NCBI GenBank assembly: GCA_910587835.1
Contig: CAJUNQ010000014.1
Coordinates: 1-24,014 of the forward strand
Reading direction: 5' to 3'
From: an uncultured Oscillospiraceae bacterium
Lineage (GTDB): Bacteria; Bacillota; Clostridia; Oscillospirales; Acutalibacteraceae
DNA: 24,014 bases
A program made the position numbers and the translations under genes. Positions 1-6,841 of the stretch are shown piece by piece (positions within the stretch are counted from its first letter, which is position 1; every line of letters starts with the position of its first letter). The notes beneath the pieces were generated by a model. The model was not told the DNA's origin and ran no database searches. It was given only the letters and a program-made list of their open reading frames with translations.

Positions 1-65
1 CCGGCTGACAGTTTGCGCAATCGAGCGTGACAGCTCAGGCAGTGCCTCGTCAGTCCGGTTCCCTC

Positions 66-162
66 CCATTGTAGCTTAGGTGTGAACCGCTGCATAGGAC
101 GGTCATCTCCCCCGTTTTTGGGGGTATCACCATTGTAGCAAGCAGGGCTGCTGTGTGTGAAC
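66..162. repeat. Degenerate short direct repeats around a C5/G5 hairpin
   Basis: CCATTGTAGC occurs at 66-75 and again at 130-139. Each copy is followed by GTGTGAAC (80-87 and 155-162) at a different distance, so the pair looks like an old imperfect duplication. Between the copies lies a hairpin, CCCCC (109-113) against GGGGG (120-124) with loop GTTTTT. No T-run follows, so it is not a convincing terminator. The function is unknown. No gene was recognised in 1-235. Confidence 0.3.
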
Positions 163-235
163 AGGTATATTTTAGCATAATAAGCGCATAGTATGGGGTA
201 ATTTGTAACGGAGGCGTTCTGCTGCTGTCAAGCCT

Positions 236-991
236 ATGGAATATTTTTGGGACACCGAATACACCATACCTCCGGGCCAGGGATTTGCGCTCTTTGGCCC
301 TGGGCATCTTTTGTGGCTGCTCTTTGGAGTGGGCCTGTGCCTTGTGCTGTGCCGCTGTTTTTACCAATGGGGAGAGCGTACCCGGCGGCTGTGTCTGGGC
401 GTGACAGCCGGCCTATTGGCGGCTGACGAGCTGTTTAAGTACGGCGTCGCTTTGGGCAGCGGGGCGTTTCGGCCCTCGTTTTTGCCCCTTCATCTTTGTA
501 GCATCCACATTTTTTGCATCATTGCCGACGCCCTGCGGCCCAGTGTGTATGTGCGGGAAGAGCTCTTTGCGGTGTGCCTGCCGGGTGCGCTGCTGGCGTT
601 AATTTTTCCGGGCTGGGCCTATTTGCCCTTGGCAAACGCTCTTTGCATACACAGCTTTTCGGCCCATATTCTCTTGCTGCTCTACCCAATGCTGGTGTTG
701 TCAGAGGGCTTTCGGCCTCAATTCCGGCGTTTTTTGCGCACGCTGCCGTTTCTGCTTCTGACTGTGGCGGCAGTATACGGAGTCAATCGAATTTTGGGCA
801 CCAACTTCATGTTTCTCAGCCGGGCGGGGGAGGGGAATCCGCTGGCCTGGTTTGAGAGCTTTCTGGGCAGTCCGGGGTATTTACTGGGTATTCCCATTAT
901 GGCCGGGGGATGCTGGGGGCTCTTGTATGGCGTTGCCGGACGCTGGAAAAGGCGTGGCGAGGCTTGCAAGTTTTGGAAAAATAGGATATAA
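236..991 (+). CDS. TIGR02206/YwaF-type integral membrane protein
   Basis: A 251-residue, very hydrophobic protein with about six or seven membrane segments and a short basic C-terminal tail (KRRGEACKFWKN). The pattern of an N-terminal FGPGHLLWLL segment, the conserved LPLHLCSIHIF stretch near residues 83-93 and a histidine-bearing SFSAHILLLLYPML helix near 140-153 matches, from memory, the TIGR02206/YwaF family of Firmicute membrane proteins. The biochemical role of that family is not established. The ATG at 236 is the only usable start. The nearest good ribosome site, GGAGG at 210-214, lies about 21 bases upstream, further than usual, so initiation may be weak or use another signal. The ridA-like gene follows 30 bases downstream, possibly co-transcribed, with a terminator after it. 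Confidence 0.75.
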   Translation: MEYFWDTEYTIPPGQGFALFGPGHLLWLLFGVGLCLVLCRCFYQWGERTRRLCLGVTAGLLAADELFKYGVALGSGAFRPSFLPLHLCSIHIFCIIADALRPSVYVREELFAVCLPGALLALIFPGWAYLPLANALCIHSFSAHILLLLYPMLVLSEGFRPQFRRFLRTLPFLLLTVAAVYGVNRILGTNFMFLSRAGEGNPLAWFESFLGSPGYLLGIPIMAGGCWGLLYGVAGRWKRRGEACKFWKNRI

Positions 992-1021
992 TTGTCACAA
1001 ACCGATCAGGAGGGATGTCCC

Positions 1022-1396
1022 ATGAACAAAACCATTACCGCTGAAAACGCCCCTGCCGCAGTGGGGCCTTATTGCCATGCCAAGCTGGCGGGCAACACCC
1101 TTTATACCTCCGGCCAGCTGGGGCTGTCGCCCGCCACCGGCGAGCTGCCTCAGGGGGTAGAGGCTCAGGCTACTCAGGCGCTGGAAAACCTGCAGGCTGT
1201 GTTGGCTGCGGCTGGCATGACCTGCGCCGACGTGGTGAAAACCACGGTTTTTTTGGCTGACATCAACGATTTCGCCGCAATTAACGCCATTTATGCCCGG
1301 TATTTTACCGGAGAGGCTCCTGCCCGCTCCTGCGTGCAGGTTGCCGCTCTGCCGAAGGGCGCGCTGTTTGAAATTGAGGCAGTTGCGGTAAAGTAA
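1022..1396 (+). CDS. ridA: RidA/YjgF-family enamine/imine deaminase
   Basis: A 124-residue protein of normal length for the RidA (YjgF/YER057c/UK114) family. Members hydrolyse reactive enamine/imine intermediates such as 2-aminoacrylate made by PLP enzymes, releasing ammonia, and act as cytoplasmic trimers. Visible family signatures are AVGPYCHA (residues 13-20), LYTSGQLGL (27-35), the NLQAVLAAAG helix (56-65), VVKTTVFLADINDF (71-84) and the C-terminal PARSCVQVAALPKGA segment with the substrate-binding arginine at 102, followed by FEIEAVAV. The start at 1022 was chosen over an upstream in-frame codon because AGGAGGGA ends about 7 bases before it and the family begins near this point. A terminator follows directly, making this the last gene of its unit. 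Confidence 0.95.
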   Translation: MNKTITAENAPAAVGPYCHAKLAGNTLYTSGQLGLSPATGELPQGVEAQATQALENLQAVLAAAGMTCADVVKTTVFLADINDFAAINAIYARYFTGEAPARSCVQVAALPKGALFEIEAVAVK

Positions 1397-1405
1397 GGAA
1401 CGAGC

Positions 1406-1477
1406 AAAAAAACAGGCGGAAAGCATTGTCCTTTGAGCATGGTTCTCAGAGGGCGGTGTTTTTCTGCCTGTTTTTTT
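1406..1477. terminator. Hairpin terminator after ridA, possibly bidirectional
   Basis: The left arm AAAAAAACAGGCGGAAA (1406-1422) pairs with TTTCTGCCTGTTTTTTT (1461-1477), with one mismatch. The arms carry an A-run on one side and a T-run on the other, so the hairpin could stop transcripts from either direction. The loop, about 38 bases, is longer than usual. It separates the ridA unit from the birA promoter. Confidence 0.7.
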
Positions 1478-1484
1478 GAGACGG

Positions 1485-1517
1485 TTGTCACCTGCGGGAG
1501 CCAGAGCTCGTTGACAA
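1485..1517. promoter_or_regulatory. Possible BirA operator over the birA -35 box
   Basis: TTGTCACC (1485-1492) and GTTGACAA (1510-1517) form an imperfect inverted repeat, 7 of 8 positions complementary, separated by 17 bases. The layout resembles the long-spaced BirA operator of the TTGTAAACC-N15-GGTTTACAA type. The right half covers the -35 of the next promoter, where a bound repressor would block polymerase. The half-sites deviate from the consensus as I recall it, so this is a candidate only. Confidence 0.35.
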
Positions 1518-1539
1518 TCAAGGGCCGGTATGTTACGAT
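1511..1539 (+). promoter_or_regulatory. Promoter of birA-bioY-DUF1284
   Basis: TTGACA (1511-1516), a 17-base spacer and TACGAT (1534-1539), preceded by TGT, an extended -10 element. Transcription would begin near 1546, about 40 bases before the birA start. Confidence 0.7.
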
Positions 1540-1584
1540 AGGGACATGATTTCGGAATCAGAATAAAAAACAAGGGGGAGCGGA

Positions 1585-2601
1585 ATGGAGATATCCGATC
1601 GGATTCTGGAGCTCTTACAGGACAGCAAGACCAATGTGTCCGGCGAGGAGATGGCGGAGCAGCTTGGCATTACACGCAATTCTGTGTGGAAGGCGGTGCA
1701 GAAGCTGCGTCAGTCGGGGTATGAGATTGCGGCCGCTACCAACAAGGGCTACCGGCTGGTCTCTGAGAGCGGCGTACTCAGTCCCGAAAATATCCGCCGG
1801 TATCTGGACAGGAGCCTTTCTGACGTGGCCATTGATGTGCGTGAGGTGGTGTCCTCTACCAACACGGTGCTGAAGGGGCTGGCCGAGAAGGGCGGCCGGG
1901 AGGGCATGGTGGTGATTGCCCAACGTCAGGAGGGGGGCAAGGGCCGGATGGGGCGAAGCTTTTACTCCCCAAAGGGCTCGGGGCTTTACATGAGCATTCT
2001 GCTGCGGCCGGAGCTGGCAGCGGAGGAGTCTTTGGCAATTACCACGGCTGCGGCAGTGGCAGTGGCAGAGGCCATTGACCGGATTACCGGACAGCGCGCC
2101 CAGATCAAGTGGGTGAATGATGTTTACCTTTATGGGAAGAAGGTCTGCGGCATTCTCACAGAGGCCTCTCTGGATTTTGAGAGCGGTGGACTGAATTACG
2201 CTGTGCTGGGAATTGGCGTGAATGTGCAGGAGCCCCCTGGGGGCTTTCCGGCAGAGCTGTCCAGTCTGGTGGGCGCTATTTTTCCCGGCGGGGCCCCGGA
2301 GGGCTCCAGAAACCGGCTGGCCGCAGAGATTCTGAACCGCTTCTTTGCCAGCTACCGCCAGCTTCCTCAGCGGGGGTTCATGGAGCAGTACCGCTCCCGC
2401 CTGCTGCTGCAGGGGATGGAGATCGCCTTTCAGCAGGGCAGCAGCCAGTGGGAGGGGGTCGTTTTGGGAGTGGACGATGAAGCCCGCCTGCTGGTGCGGC
2501 TGTCTGACGGCCAGGAAAAGGCCTTTGGAGCCGGTGAAGTCAGTATAATGAAAAAGAGCCTGAAAAAGGCTCAGGAAAGGGAGAATAAACATGAAGCTTG
2601 A
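1585..2601 (+). CDS. birA: Bifunctional biotin-protein ligase / biotin repressor BirA
   Basis: A 338-residue protein with the full group II biotin ligase layout. An N-terminal winged helix (residues about 5-60, with GITRNSVWKAVQKLR as the recognition helix) is followed by the catalytic domain and a small C-terminal SH3-like domain (about 285-330). The catalytic domain shows the biotinyl-AMP loop GGKGRMGR (117-124), the lysine motif KWVNDV (175-180), GKKVCGILTE (184-193) and GIGVNV (209-214). It activates biotin with ATP and transfers it to carrier proteins such as acetyl-CoA carboxylase or decarboxylase subunits. The winged helix implies it also represses biotin genes. Start: GGGGGAG precedes the ATG by 5 bases. 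The 3' end overlaps bioY by 11 bases, implying coupled translation and feedback control of uptake. Confidence 0.96.
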   Translation: MEISDRILELLQDSKTNVSGEEMAEQLGITRNSVWKAVQKLRQSGYEIAAATNKGYRLVSESGVLSPENIRRYLDRSLSDVAIDVREVVSSTNTVLKGLAEKGGREGMVVIAQRQEGGKGRMGRSFYSPKGSGLYMSILLRPELAAEESLAITTAAAVAVAEAIDRITGQRAQIKWVNDVYLYGKKVCGILTEASLDFESGGLNYAVLGIGVNVQEPPGGFPAELSSLVGAIFPGGAPEGSRNRLAAEILNRFFASYRQLPQRGFMEQYRSRLLLQGMEIAFQQGSSQWEGVVLGVDDEARLLVRLSDGQEKAFGAGEVSIMKKSLKKAQERENKHEA

Positions 2602-3145
2602 GATGAAAAACCCGGTGCAAAAAACAGTGTTTGTTGGAGTGCTGGCAGCGGTGCTGGCGGTACTCTCCCAGATATCCGTCCCCATGCCCAGCGGCGTGCC
2701 GGTGACGCTGCAGACCTTTGCTGTCGCGCTGTGCGGCTGTGTGCTGGGCCCGGCCATGGGTACGGCGGCAGTGGGCGTCTACCTGACCCTGGGTGCGGTG
2801 GGCGTGCCGGTGCTGGCTGGATTTGGCGGGGGATTTGGCTCGTTTTTGGGCGTGACCGGGGGATTTTTGTGGGGCTTTCTGCCCATGGCGCTGTTGTGCG
2901 GACTGGGCAGCCGGGCCGGGAACAAGGCAGTCGTTATTTCGCTGGGAATGGCGGGGCTGCTGGCCTGTCATCTGTGCGGGGTGGTTCAGTTTGCTTTGGT
3001 GATGTCTGTGTCCTTCCCGCAGGCTTTTTTCACGGTCAGCCTGCCCTACCTGATTAAGGATGTGGTGTCTGTGGTTCTGGCCTATTTCGCGGCAATGGCG
3101 GTTATTGCCAGCCTGAAAAAGGCCGGTTTGGGAGGTGCGGCTTGA
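2591..3145 (+). CDS. bioY: Biotin ECF transporter S component BioY
   Basis: A 184-residue membrane protein with about six hydrophobic segments, the usual size of BioY. Typical features are the first-helix region with QISVPMPSGVPVTLQTFAVAL (in two parts, residues about 27-47), the LGPAMGTAAVGVYLTLGAVGVPV stretch and the glycine-rich GFGGGFGSFLGVTGGFLWGF segment. BioY binds biotin in the membrane and works with a shared ECF module (two ATPases and EcfT), none of which is in this window, so it probably uses the general module encoded elsewhere. The start, preceded by AAAGGGAG, overlaps the birA end by 11 bases in another frame. The gene ends in a TTGA overlap with the following DUF1284 gene. Confidence 0.95.
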   Translation: MKLEMKNPVQKTVFVGVLAAVLAVLSQISVPMPSGVPVTLQTFAVALCGCVLGPAMGTAAVGVYLTLGAVGVPVLAGFGGGFGSFLGVTGGFLWGFLPMALLCGLGSRAGNKAVVISLGMAGLLACHLCGVVQFALVMSVSFPQAFFTVSLPYLIKDVVSVVLAYFAAMAVIASLKKAGLGGAA

Positions 3146-3588
3146 AGCTGCGGGGCCACCATATTTTCTGCACAAGGCTTTTCTCTGGGCATGGGTATGA
3201 CCAGGCTTTTGCGGAGAATATGGGGAGGATTATAGAGGCTGGCCAGTCAGGAGAGCCTTTGAGAGTATGCACGGAACAGGACGCGGTGTGCGCCGCTTGT
3301 CCCAATCGTCAGCCGGACGGTGGGTGTGAGCTGGGGTCTGACGATGTTCTGCACCGGGATTTGGCTGCGCTGAAGGTTCTGAGGCTGAGCCCGGGACAGG
3401 AGCTTGCCTGGGAGCAGGCGGAGGGACTGCTGCAAGGAATTACCGAGGGGGATTTTGCCCAGGTATGCAGCGGCTGCCGCTGGGCCAAGGAGGGGCTCTG
3501 CTCCTATCAGCTGCTGATGGAGCGGGTCAGGCCCGCAGATAATGGGTTGCCCGCCCCAGGCCCAGCCGCTGAACGGAGCCCGCTTTGA
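3142..3588 (+). CDS. DUF1284-family cysteine-rich protein
   Basis: A 148-residue protein beginning MKLRGHHIFC, followed by FSGHGYDQAFAENM, the signature I associate with DUF1284, a family of unknown function. Eight cysteines include C50-x2-C53, C62, C109-x2-C112 and C120, a spacing that suggests a metal or iron-sulfur site, together with the N-terminal histidine pair H6/H7. The start is TTG at 3142, overlapping the bioY stop as TTGA. GGGAGG about 7 bases upstream supports it and the family begins at this point. The tail after about residue 130 (proline- and alanine-rich) looks non-conserved and overlaps the convergent gene by 62 bases. Operon position ties it to biotin uptake, but no role can be assigned. 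Confidence 0.8.
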   Translation: MKLRGHHIFCTRLFSGHGYDQAFAENMGRIIEAGQSGEPLRVCTEQDAVCAACPNRQPDGGCELGSDDVLHRDLAALKVLRLSPGQELAWEQAEGLLQGITEGDFAQVCSGCRWAKEGLCSYQLLMERVRPADNGLPAPGPAAERSPL

Positions 3589-4396
3589 CCATTGCGCCCA
3601 GAACCGCTTCTATGGTGGTGAGGCTGACCTCGGGCAGGGCCGCGCTGATTTGCGCTTTTGAGACAGGGACAGGGCTGCCCAGCACAAGGAGCTCGATTTG
3701 CTCCCGCTTGGAGAGCTTGGGGCTGGGCAGTGCGGCCTGGACGTCTGTGCAGGCCAGGTAGAGCAGGGAGAGAAAGGCTTCCAGATAGGGCAGATAGTCG
3801 CAGCTGTTTTCTGCCCAATGCATAGCCGACTGGGCGAGTGCACGGTCGTAATAGAAATAGAATCTGCATATTTTTTCTTCCAGCATCACAAACCGGTACG
3901 CATCCAGACCGGAGCGGTACAGCAGCAGCCGGGCAAGCAGCAGCGCGGCGCCATGAGAGACAGTCTGAGCGGGGGAGAGGCAGATCAGGTCCAGAGCCAC
4001 GCAGGGAATGAGCAGGAGGGGGTCCGCCCCCTCCTGCTTTGCGGTGCGGCAGGCAGAAAGAAGCAGGCCCAGCGTCTGCTTTTTTTCCATATCCAGGGCA
4101 GCATCCTCTGGCAGAAGCAGGCGGCAGATATGCAGAAAATCTTCCTCATCCAGCGCGGCCTTGTCCTGAAGCAGCAGGATTTCCTCCAATGCCTGGCCAT
4201 AGCCGGGAAAGCTCAGCTCAGGCAGGGGGGAGGCTGAGGGGATATTTTTCGCAGTCAATGCCCTTTTTTCCCGGGCGGAGGCATGCTTTAGCTGCCGGGC
4301 AAGCAGGCTGCTCTGCCAGCGAAGTGTGGAGAGGAGGCTGGAAAGCCCCGAAGAGAGCGGCAGAGCGGATAAGAACGAGTAGTCGAAATGGCGCAT
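3527..4396 (-). CDS. Degenerate Fic-fold protein lacking the catalytic motif, with C-terminal winged helix
   Basis: A 289-residue protein whose architecture follows Fic/DOC AMP-transferases. It opens with MRHFDYSFL. A helical core contains LARLLLYRSGLDAYRFVMLEEKI (two pieces, residues about 154-176), then YYDRALAQSAMHW and CDYLPYLEAFLSLLYLACTDV (about 182-218), all with clear counterparts just after the Fic motif. It ends in a winged helix (about 228-289). Where HPFxxGNGR should lie, directly before ARLLL, the sequence reads SPAQTVSHGAALLL: no HPF, no GNGR. The inhibitory SxxxEG helix region (near 46-56) is also not recognisable. I infer a catalytically inactive Fic relative, perhaps a regulator or binding protein. 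The start at 4396 has AAAGAAGG upstream; an in-frame ATG 60 bases earlier lies inside the promoter. Confidence 0.65.
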   Translation of the reverse strand: MRHFDYSFLSALPLSSGLSSLLSTLRWQSSLLARQLKHASAREKRALTAKNIPSASPLPELSFPGYGQALEEILLLQDKAALDEEDFLHICRLLLPEDAALDMEKKQTLGLLLSACRTAKQEGADPLLLIPCVALDLICLSPAQTVSHGAALLLARLLLYRSGLDAYRFVMLEEKICRFYFYYDRALAQSAMHWAENSCDYLPYLEAFLSLLYLACTDVQAALPSPKLSKREQIELLVLGSPVPVSKAQISAALPEVSLTTIEAVLGAMVKAGSVQRLGLGRATHYLRA

Positions 4397-4427
4397 GTGG
4401 GACCTTCTTTCTGCATAATATGAAGAT

Positions 4428-4456
4428 ATTATACCAAGCTCTTGGGAGGAATGCAA
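4428..4456 (-). promoter_or_regulatory. Promoter of the Fic-like gene
   Basis: Read on the minus strand: TTGCAT (4456-4451), a 17-base spacer and TATAAT (4433-4428). Transcription would begin near 4421, about 25 bases before the ATG at 4396. This placement also supports the shorter coding start. The element TTTCTGCATA lies on either side of it (4408-4417 and 4471-4480). Confidence 0.75.
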
Positions 4457-4512
4457 CGGCCTCTCTGTTTTTTCTGCATATTTTTTGACGCAGGCGGCGC
4501 GTGTGCTGGGAC

Positions 4513-4541
4513 TTGCTTTTCAGCATGGAATGGATTATAAT
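4513..4541 (+). promoter_or_regulatory. Promoter of the AraC regulator / rarA pair
   Basis: TTGCTT (4513-4518), a 17-base spacer and TATAAT (4536-4541). Transcription would start near 4548, only about a dozen bases before the ATG at 4561, giving a very short leader. It fires away from the Fic-like gene, and the two -35 boxes are 56 bases apart. Confidence 0.7.
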
Positions 4542-4560
4542 AGCACCAAGAGGGATCGCT

Positions 4561-5502
4561 ATGGAATTATTTCTTGATAATCAAAACCGGGAGCTGAAGC
4601 CTCACGGTACCTACGGCTTTCCGGTCTACGCGGACAAAAAGCCTATCTCCTCCTATCCCACGGGCTCCTTTCCCTGGCATTGGCACGACGAGGTGGAGTT
4701 CACGCTGGCGGTGTCGGGCAGTATGGAGTACCGGGTCAACGACTGCCGCTATCTTCTGGAAACGGGGCAGGGGCTGTTCTGCAACTCGGGGGCGCTGCAC
4801 GCGGGCAGTATGGCCGGGGGAGACTGCGAATATATTTCTCTCACCTTTCATCCCCGTCTGCTGGCCGGGTTTGACGGCAGCACCATTGGGGCTAAATATG
4901 TCACACCTTTTACGGAGAGCCATTCGGTTTCCTCCCTGCTGTTGACGCGGGAGGTCGGTTGGCAGGAGGAGGCTTTGGACCGGCTGAGCCAGGTTTACAG
5001 CCTCTGCCGGGAACGGAGCCCCCTGTATGAGCTGCATGTGCAGAGGCTGCTGACAGAGGTATGGCTGCGGCTCTATGAGAACTGCGGGGAAAAGGCCCAG
5101 AGGGGCCCTGGGGAGGACCCGGAGAAGCTGCGGCGGCTGCGGACCATTCTCTCCTACCTTCATGAGCATTATTCGGAGAAGCTGGCGTTGGAGGACGTGG
5201 CCCGGCAGGTGGGCCTGTGCAAAAGCGAGTGCTGCCGCTTTTTTAAAAGGCAGATGGGAACCTCTCTGTTTGACTATTTGCTGGACTACCGGGTGGGCAA
5301 AAGTCTGGCCTACCTGAAGGAGGGCAGGCCGGTGAACGAGGCGGCTGCCGCTGCGGGCTTTGGGGACCCCTCCTACTTTGCCAAGGTCTTCCGGCTGCGG
5401 ACGGGGCGTTCTCCCAGCGCGTACCGGAGGGAGGTTGGCCAGGGGCGGGACCTGTCCCCAGAGCCTGGCAAAGCGGAACCAGAAAAGGGAGCGGATACTT
5501 AG
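4561..5502 (+). CDS. AraC-family transcriptional regulator with cupin sensor domain
   Basis: A 313-residue protein. The N-terminal half is a cupin-like sensing domain, marked by FPWHWHDEVEFTLAVSG (residues about 37-53) and the NSGALHAG strand (75-82), typical of AraC regulators that bind a sugar or related small molecule. The C-terminal part (about 194-291) holds two helix-turn-helix motifs: LALEDVARQVGLCKSECCRFFK and VNEAAAAAGFGDPSYFAKVFR (each given across its break), followed by TGRSPSAYRR. About 20 charged residues trail after the domain. The ATG at 4561 was chosen because it follows AGAGGGA and the promoter; an in-frame ATG upstream would lie before the transcription start. Its targets are unknown. 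Candidates are its own promoter, the divergent Fic-like gene and rarA, which begins immediately after its stop codon. Confidence 0.9.
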   Translation: MELFLDNQNRELKPHGTYGFPVYADKKPISSYPTGSFPWHWHDEVEFTLAVSGSMEYRVNDCRYLLETGQGLFCNSGALHAGSMAGGDCEYISLTFHPRLLAGFDGSTIGAKYVTPFTESHSVSSLLLTREVGWQEEALDRLSQVYSLCRERSPLYELHVQRLLTEVWLRLYENCGEKAQRGPGEDPEKLRRLRTILSYLHEHYSEKLALEDVARQVGLCKSECCRFFKRQMGTSLFDYLLDYRVGKSLAYLKEGRPVNEAAAAAGFGDPSYFAKVFRLRTGRSPSAYRREVGQGRDLSPEPGKAEPEKGADT

Positions 5503-6840
5503 ATGGAACAGACACATTTTTTTGAGGCCGACCCGGCGGATACTCCTCTGGCTACCCGGATGCGTCCCCGGAGCCTGGATGAATTTGCCGGGCAGACCCA
5601 TCTGCTGGGGCCGGGGAAGGTGCTGCGCCAGCTCATCGACCGGGACCATGTGCCCTCCATGATCTTCTGGGGCCCGCCGGGGGTGGGAAAGACCACTCTG
5701 GCCCGGATTATCGCCGGGCGCACCCGGTCCAATTTTATCAATTTCAGCGCGGTGACCAGCGGCATCAAGGAGATCAAGGAGGTAATGAACGAGGCGGAGC
5801 GCACCCGTATGCTGGGGGAGCGCACCATTCTCTTTGTGGACGAGATCCACCGGTTCAACAAGGCCCAGCAGGACGCTTTTCTGCCCTTTGTGGAGCGGGG
5901 GAGTATTGTACTGATCGGGGCAACCACCGAGAACCCCTCCTTTGAGGTGAACTCGGCGCTTCTGTCCCGGTGCAAGGTGTTTGTGCTGCAGGCCTTGGGG
6001 ACAGAGGACCTGGTGGGGCTGCTGCGCCGGGCCATTGACGACCCCCGGGGCTTTGGCGGTCAGAATGTGCAGATGGATGGGGACATGCTGGCCATGGTGG
6101 CCAATTTTGCCAACGGGGACGCCCGCACGGCTTTGGGGACCCTGGAAATGGTCATTCTCAACGCCCAGCGGGAGGAGGACCGGGTGACGGTCACCAAGGA
6201 GATTATTGAGCAGTGCGTCAACAAAAAGTCGCTGCTTTACGACAAGAATGGGGAGGAGCATTACAACCTTATCTCCGCCCTGCACAAGTCCATGCGCAAC
6301 AGCGACCCGGACGCGGCGGTGTACTGGCTGGCCCGGATGCTGGAGGCAGGGGAGGACCCTCTCTATGTGGCCCGGCGGATCATTCGTTTTGCCAGCGAGG
6401 ATGTAGGGCTGGCGGACAGCCGGGCTTTGGAGCTGGCTGTGGCGGCTTATCAGGCCAGTCACTTTATTGGTATGCCGGAGTGCACGGTGAATCTGGCCCA
6501 CGCGGTGGTGTATCTCTCTCTGGCTCCCAAGTCCAACGCCTTAGAGGCCGCCTATATGGCTGCTGCCGCTGACGCTCAGAAAATGCTGGCGGAGCCGGTG
6601 CCGCTGGTCATTCGCAACGCGCCCACCCGGCTGATGAAGGAGCTGGACTATGGCAAGGGCTATCAGTATGCCCATGACTATGAGGAGAAGCTAACCGCCA
6701 TGCAGTGCCTGCCGGACTCGCTGAAGGATAAAAAATATTATGTCCCCACCAACCAGGGGAGCGAGGCCCGGCACGGGGAGCGGCTGCGGCAGATTTTGGA
6801 GTGGAAGCGGGCTCAGCGGGAGAGGGAGGAAAAGAAATAA
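5503..6840 (+). CDS. rarA: Replication-associated recombination protein A (RarA/MgsA) AAA+ ATPase
   Basis: A 445-residue AAA+ ATPase of the RarA/MgsA/WRNIP1 family, the expected length. It acts at stalled replication forks and shares ancestry with clamp-loader subunits. Visible: ATRMRPRSLDEFAGQTHLLG (residues 17-36), Walker A GPPGVGKT (57-64), Walker B with FVDEIHR (111-117), sensor-1 TTENPSFEVN (141-150), an arginine finger in LLSRC (153-157), then the YNLISALHKSMRNSDPDAA and YWLARMLEAGEDP segments of the tetramerising C-terminal region. The ATG directly follows the TAG stop of the AraC gene with no gap; AAAGGGAG lies inside the end of that gene. The two are probably translated from one message, an unusual pairing for a housekeeping repair gene. 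Confidence 0.95.
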   Translation: MEQTHFFEADPADTPLATRMRPRSLDEFAGQTHLLGPGKVLRQLIDRDHVPSMIFWGPPGVGKTTLARIIAGRTRSNFINFSAVTSGIKEIKEVMNEAERTRMLGERTILFVDEIHRFNKAQQDAFLPFVERGSIVLIGATTENPSFEVNSALLSRCKVFVLQALGTEDLVGLLRRAIDDPRGFGGQNVQMDGDMLAMVANFANGDARTALGTLEMVILNAQREEDRVTVTKEIIEQCVNKKSLLYDKNGEEHYNLISALHKSMRNSDPDAAVYWLARMLEAGEDPLYVARRIIRFASEDVGLADSRALELAVAAYQASHFIGMPECTVNLAHAVVYLSLAPKSNALEAAYMAAAADAQKMLAEPVPLVIRNAPTRLMKELDYGKGYQYAHDYEEKLTAMQCLPDSLKDKKYYVPTNQGSEARHGERLRQILEWKRAQREREEKK

Positions 6841-6841
6841 A

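Noticed and set aside
109..124. C5/G5 hairpin as a transcription terminator
   Set aside because: Short stem with no T-run afterwards on either strand.
3863..4146. Two further TCTGCATA matches (3863-3870, and inverted at 4139-4146) as extra operator copies
   Set aside because: They lie inside the Fic-like gene and are explained by its codons; only the two intergenic copies are retained.
4397..4456. Upstream ATG extending the Fic-like protein by 20 residues
   Set aside because: The extension runs through the -10 and -35 of its own promoter, and AAAGAAGG fits the ATG at 4396.
4567..6501. A minus-strand open frame of about 640 codons opposite the AraC and rarA genes
   Set aside because: It crosses two clear plus-strand genes and encodes no motif.
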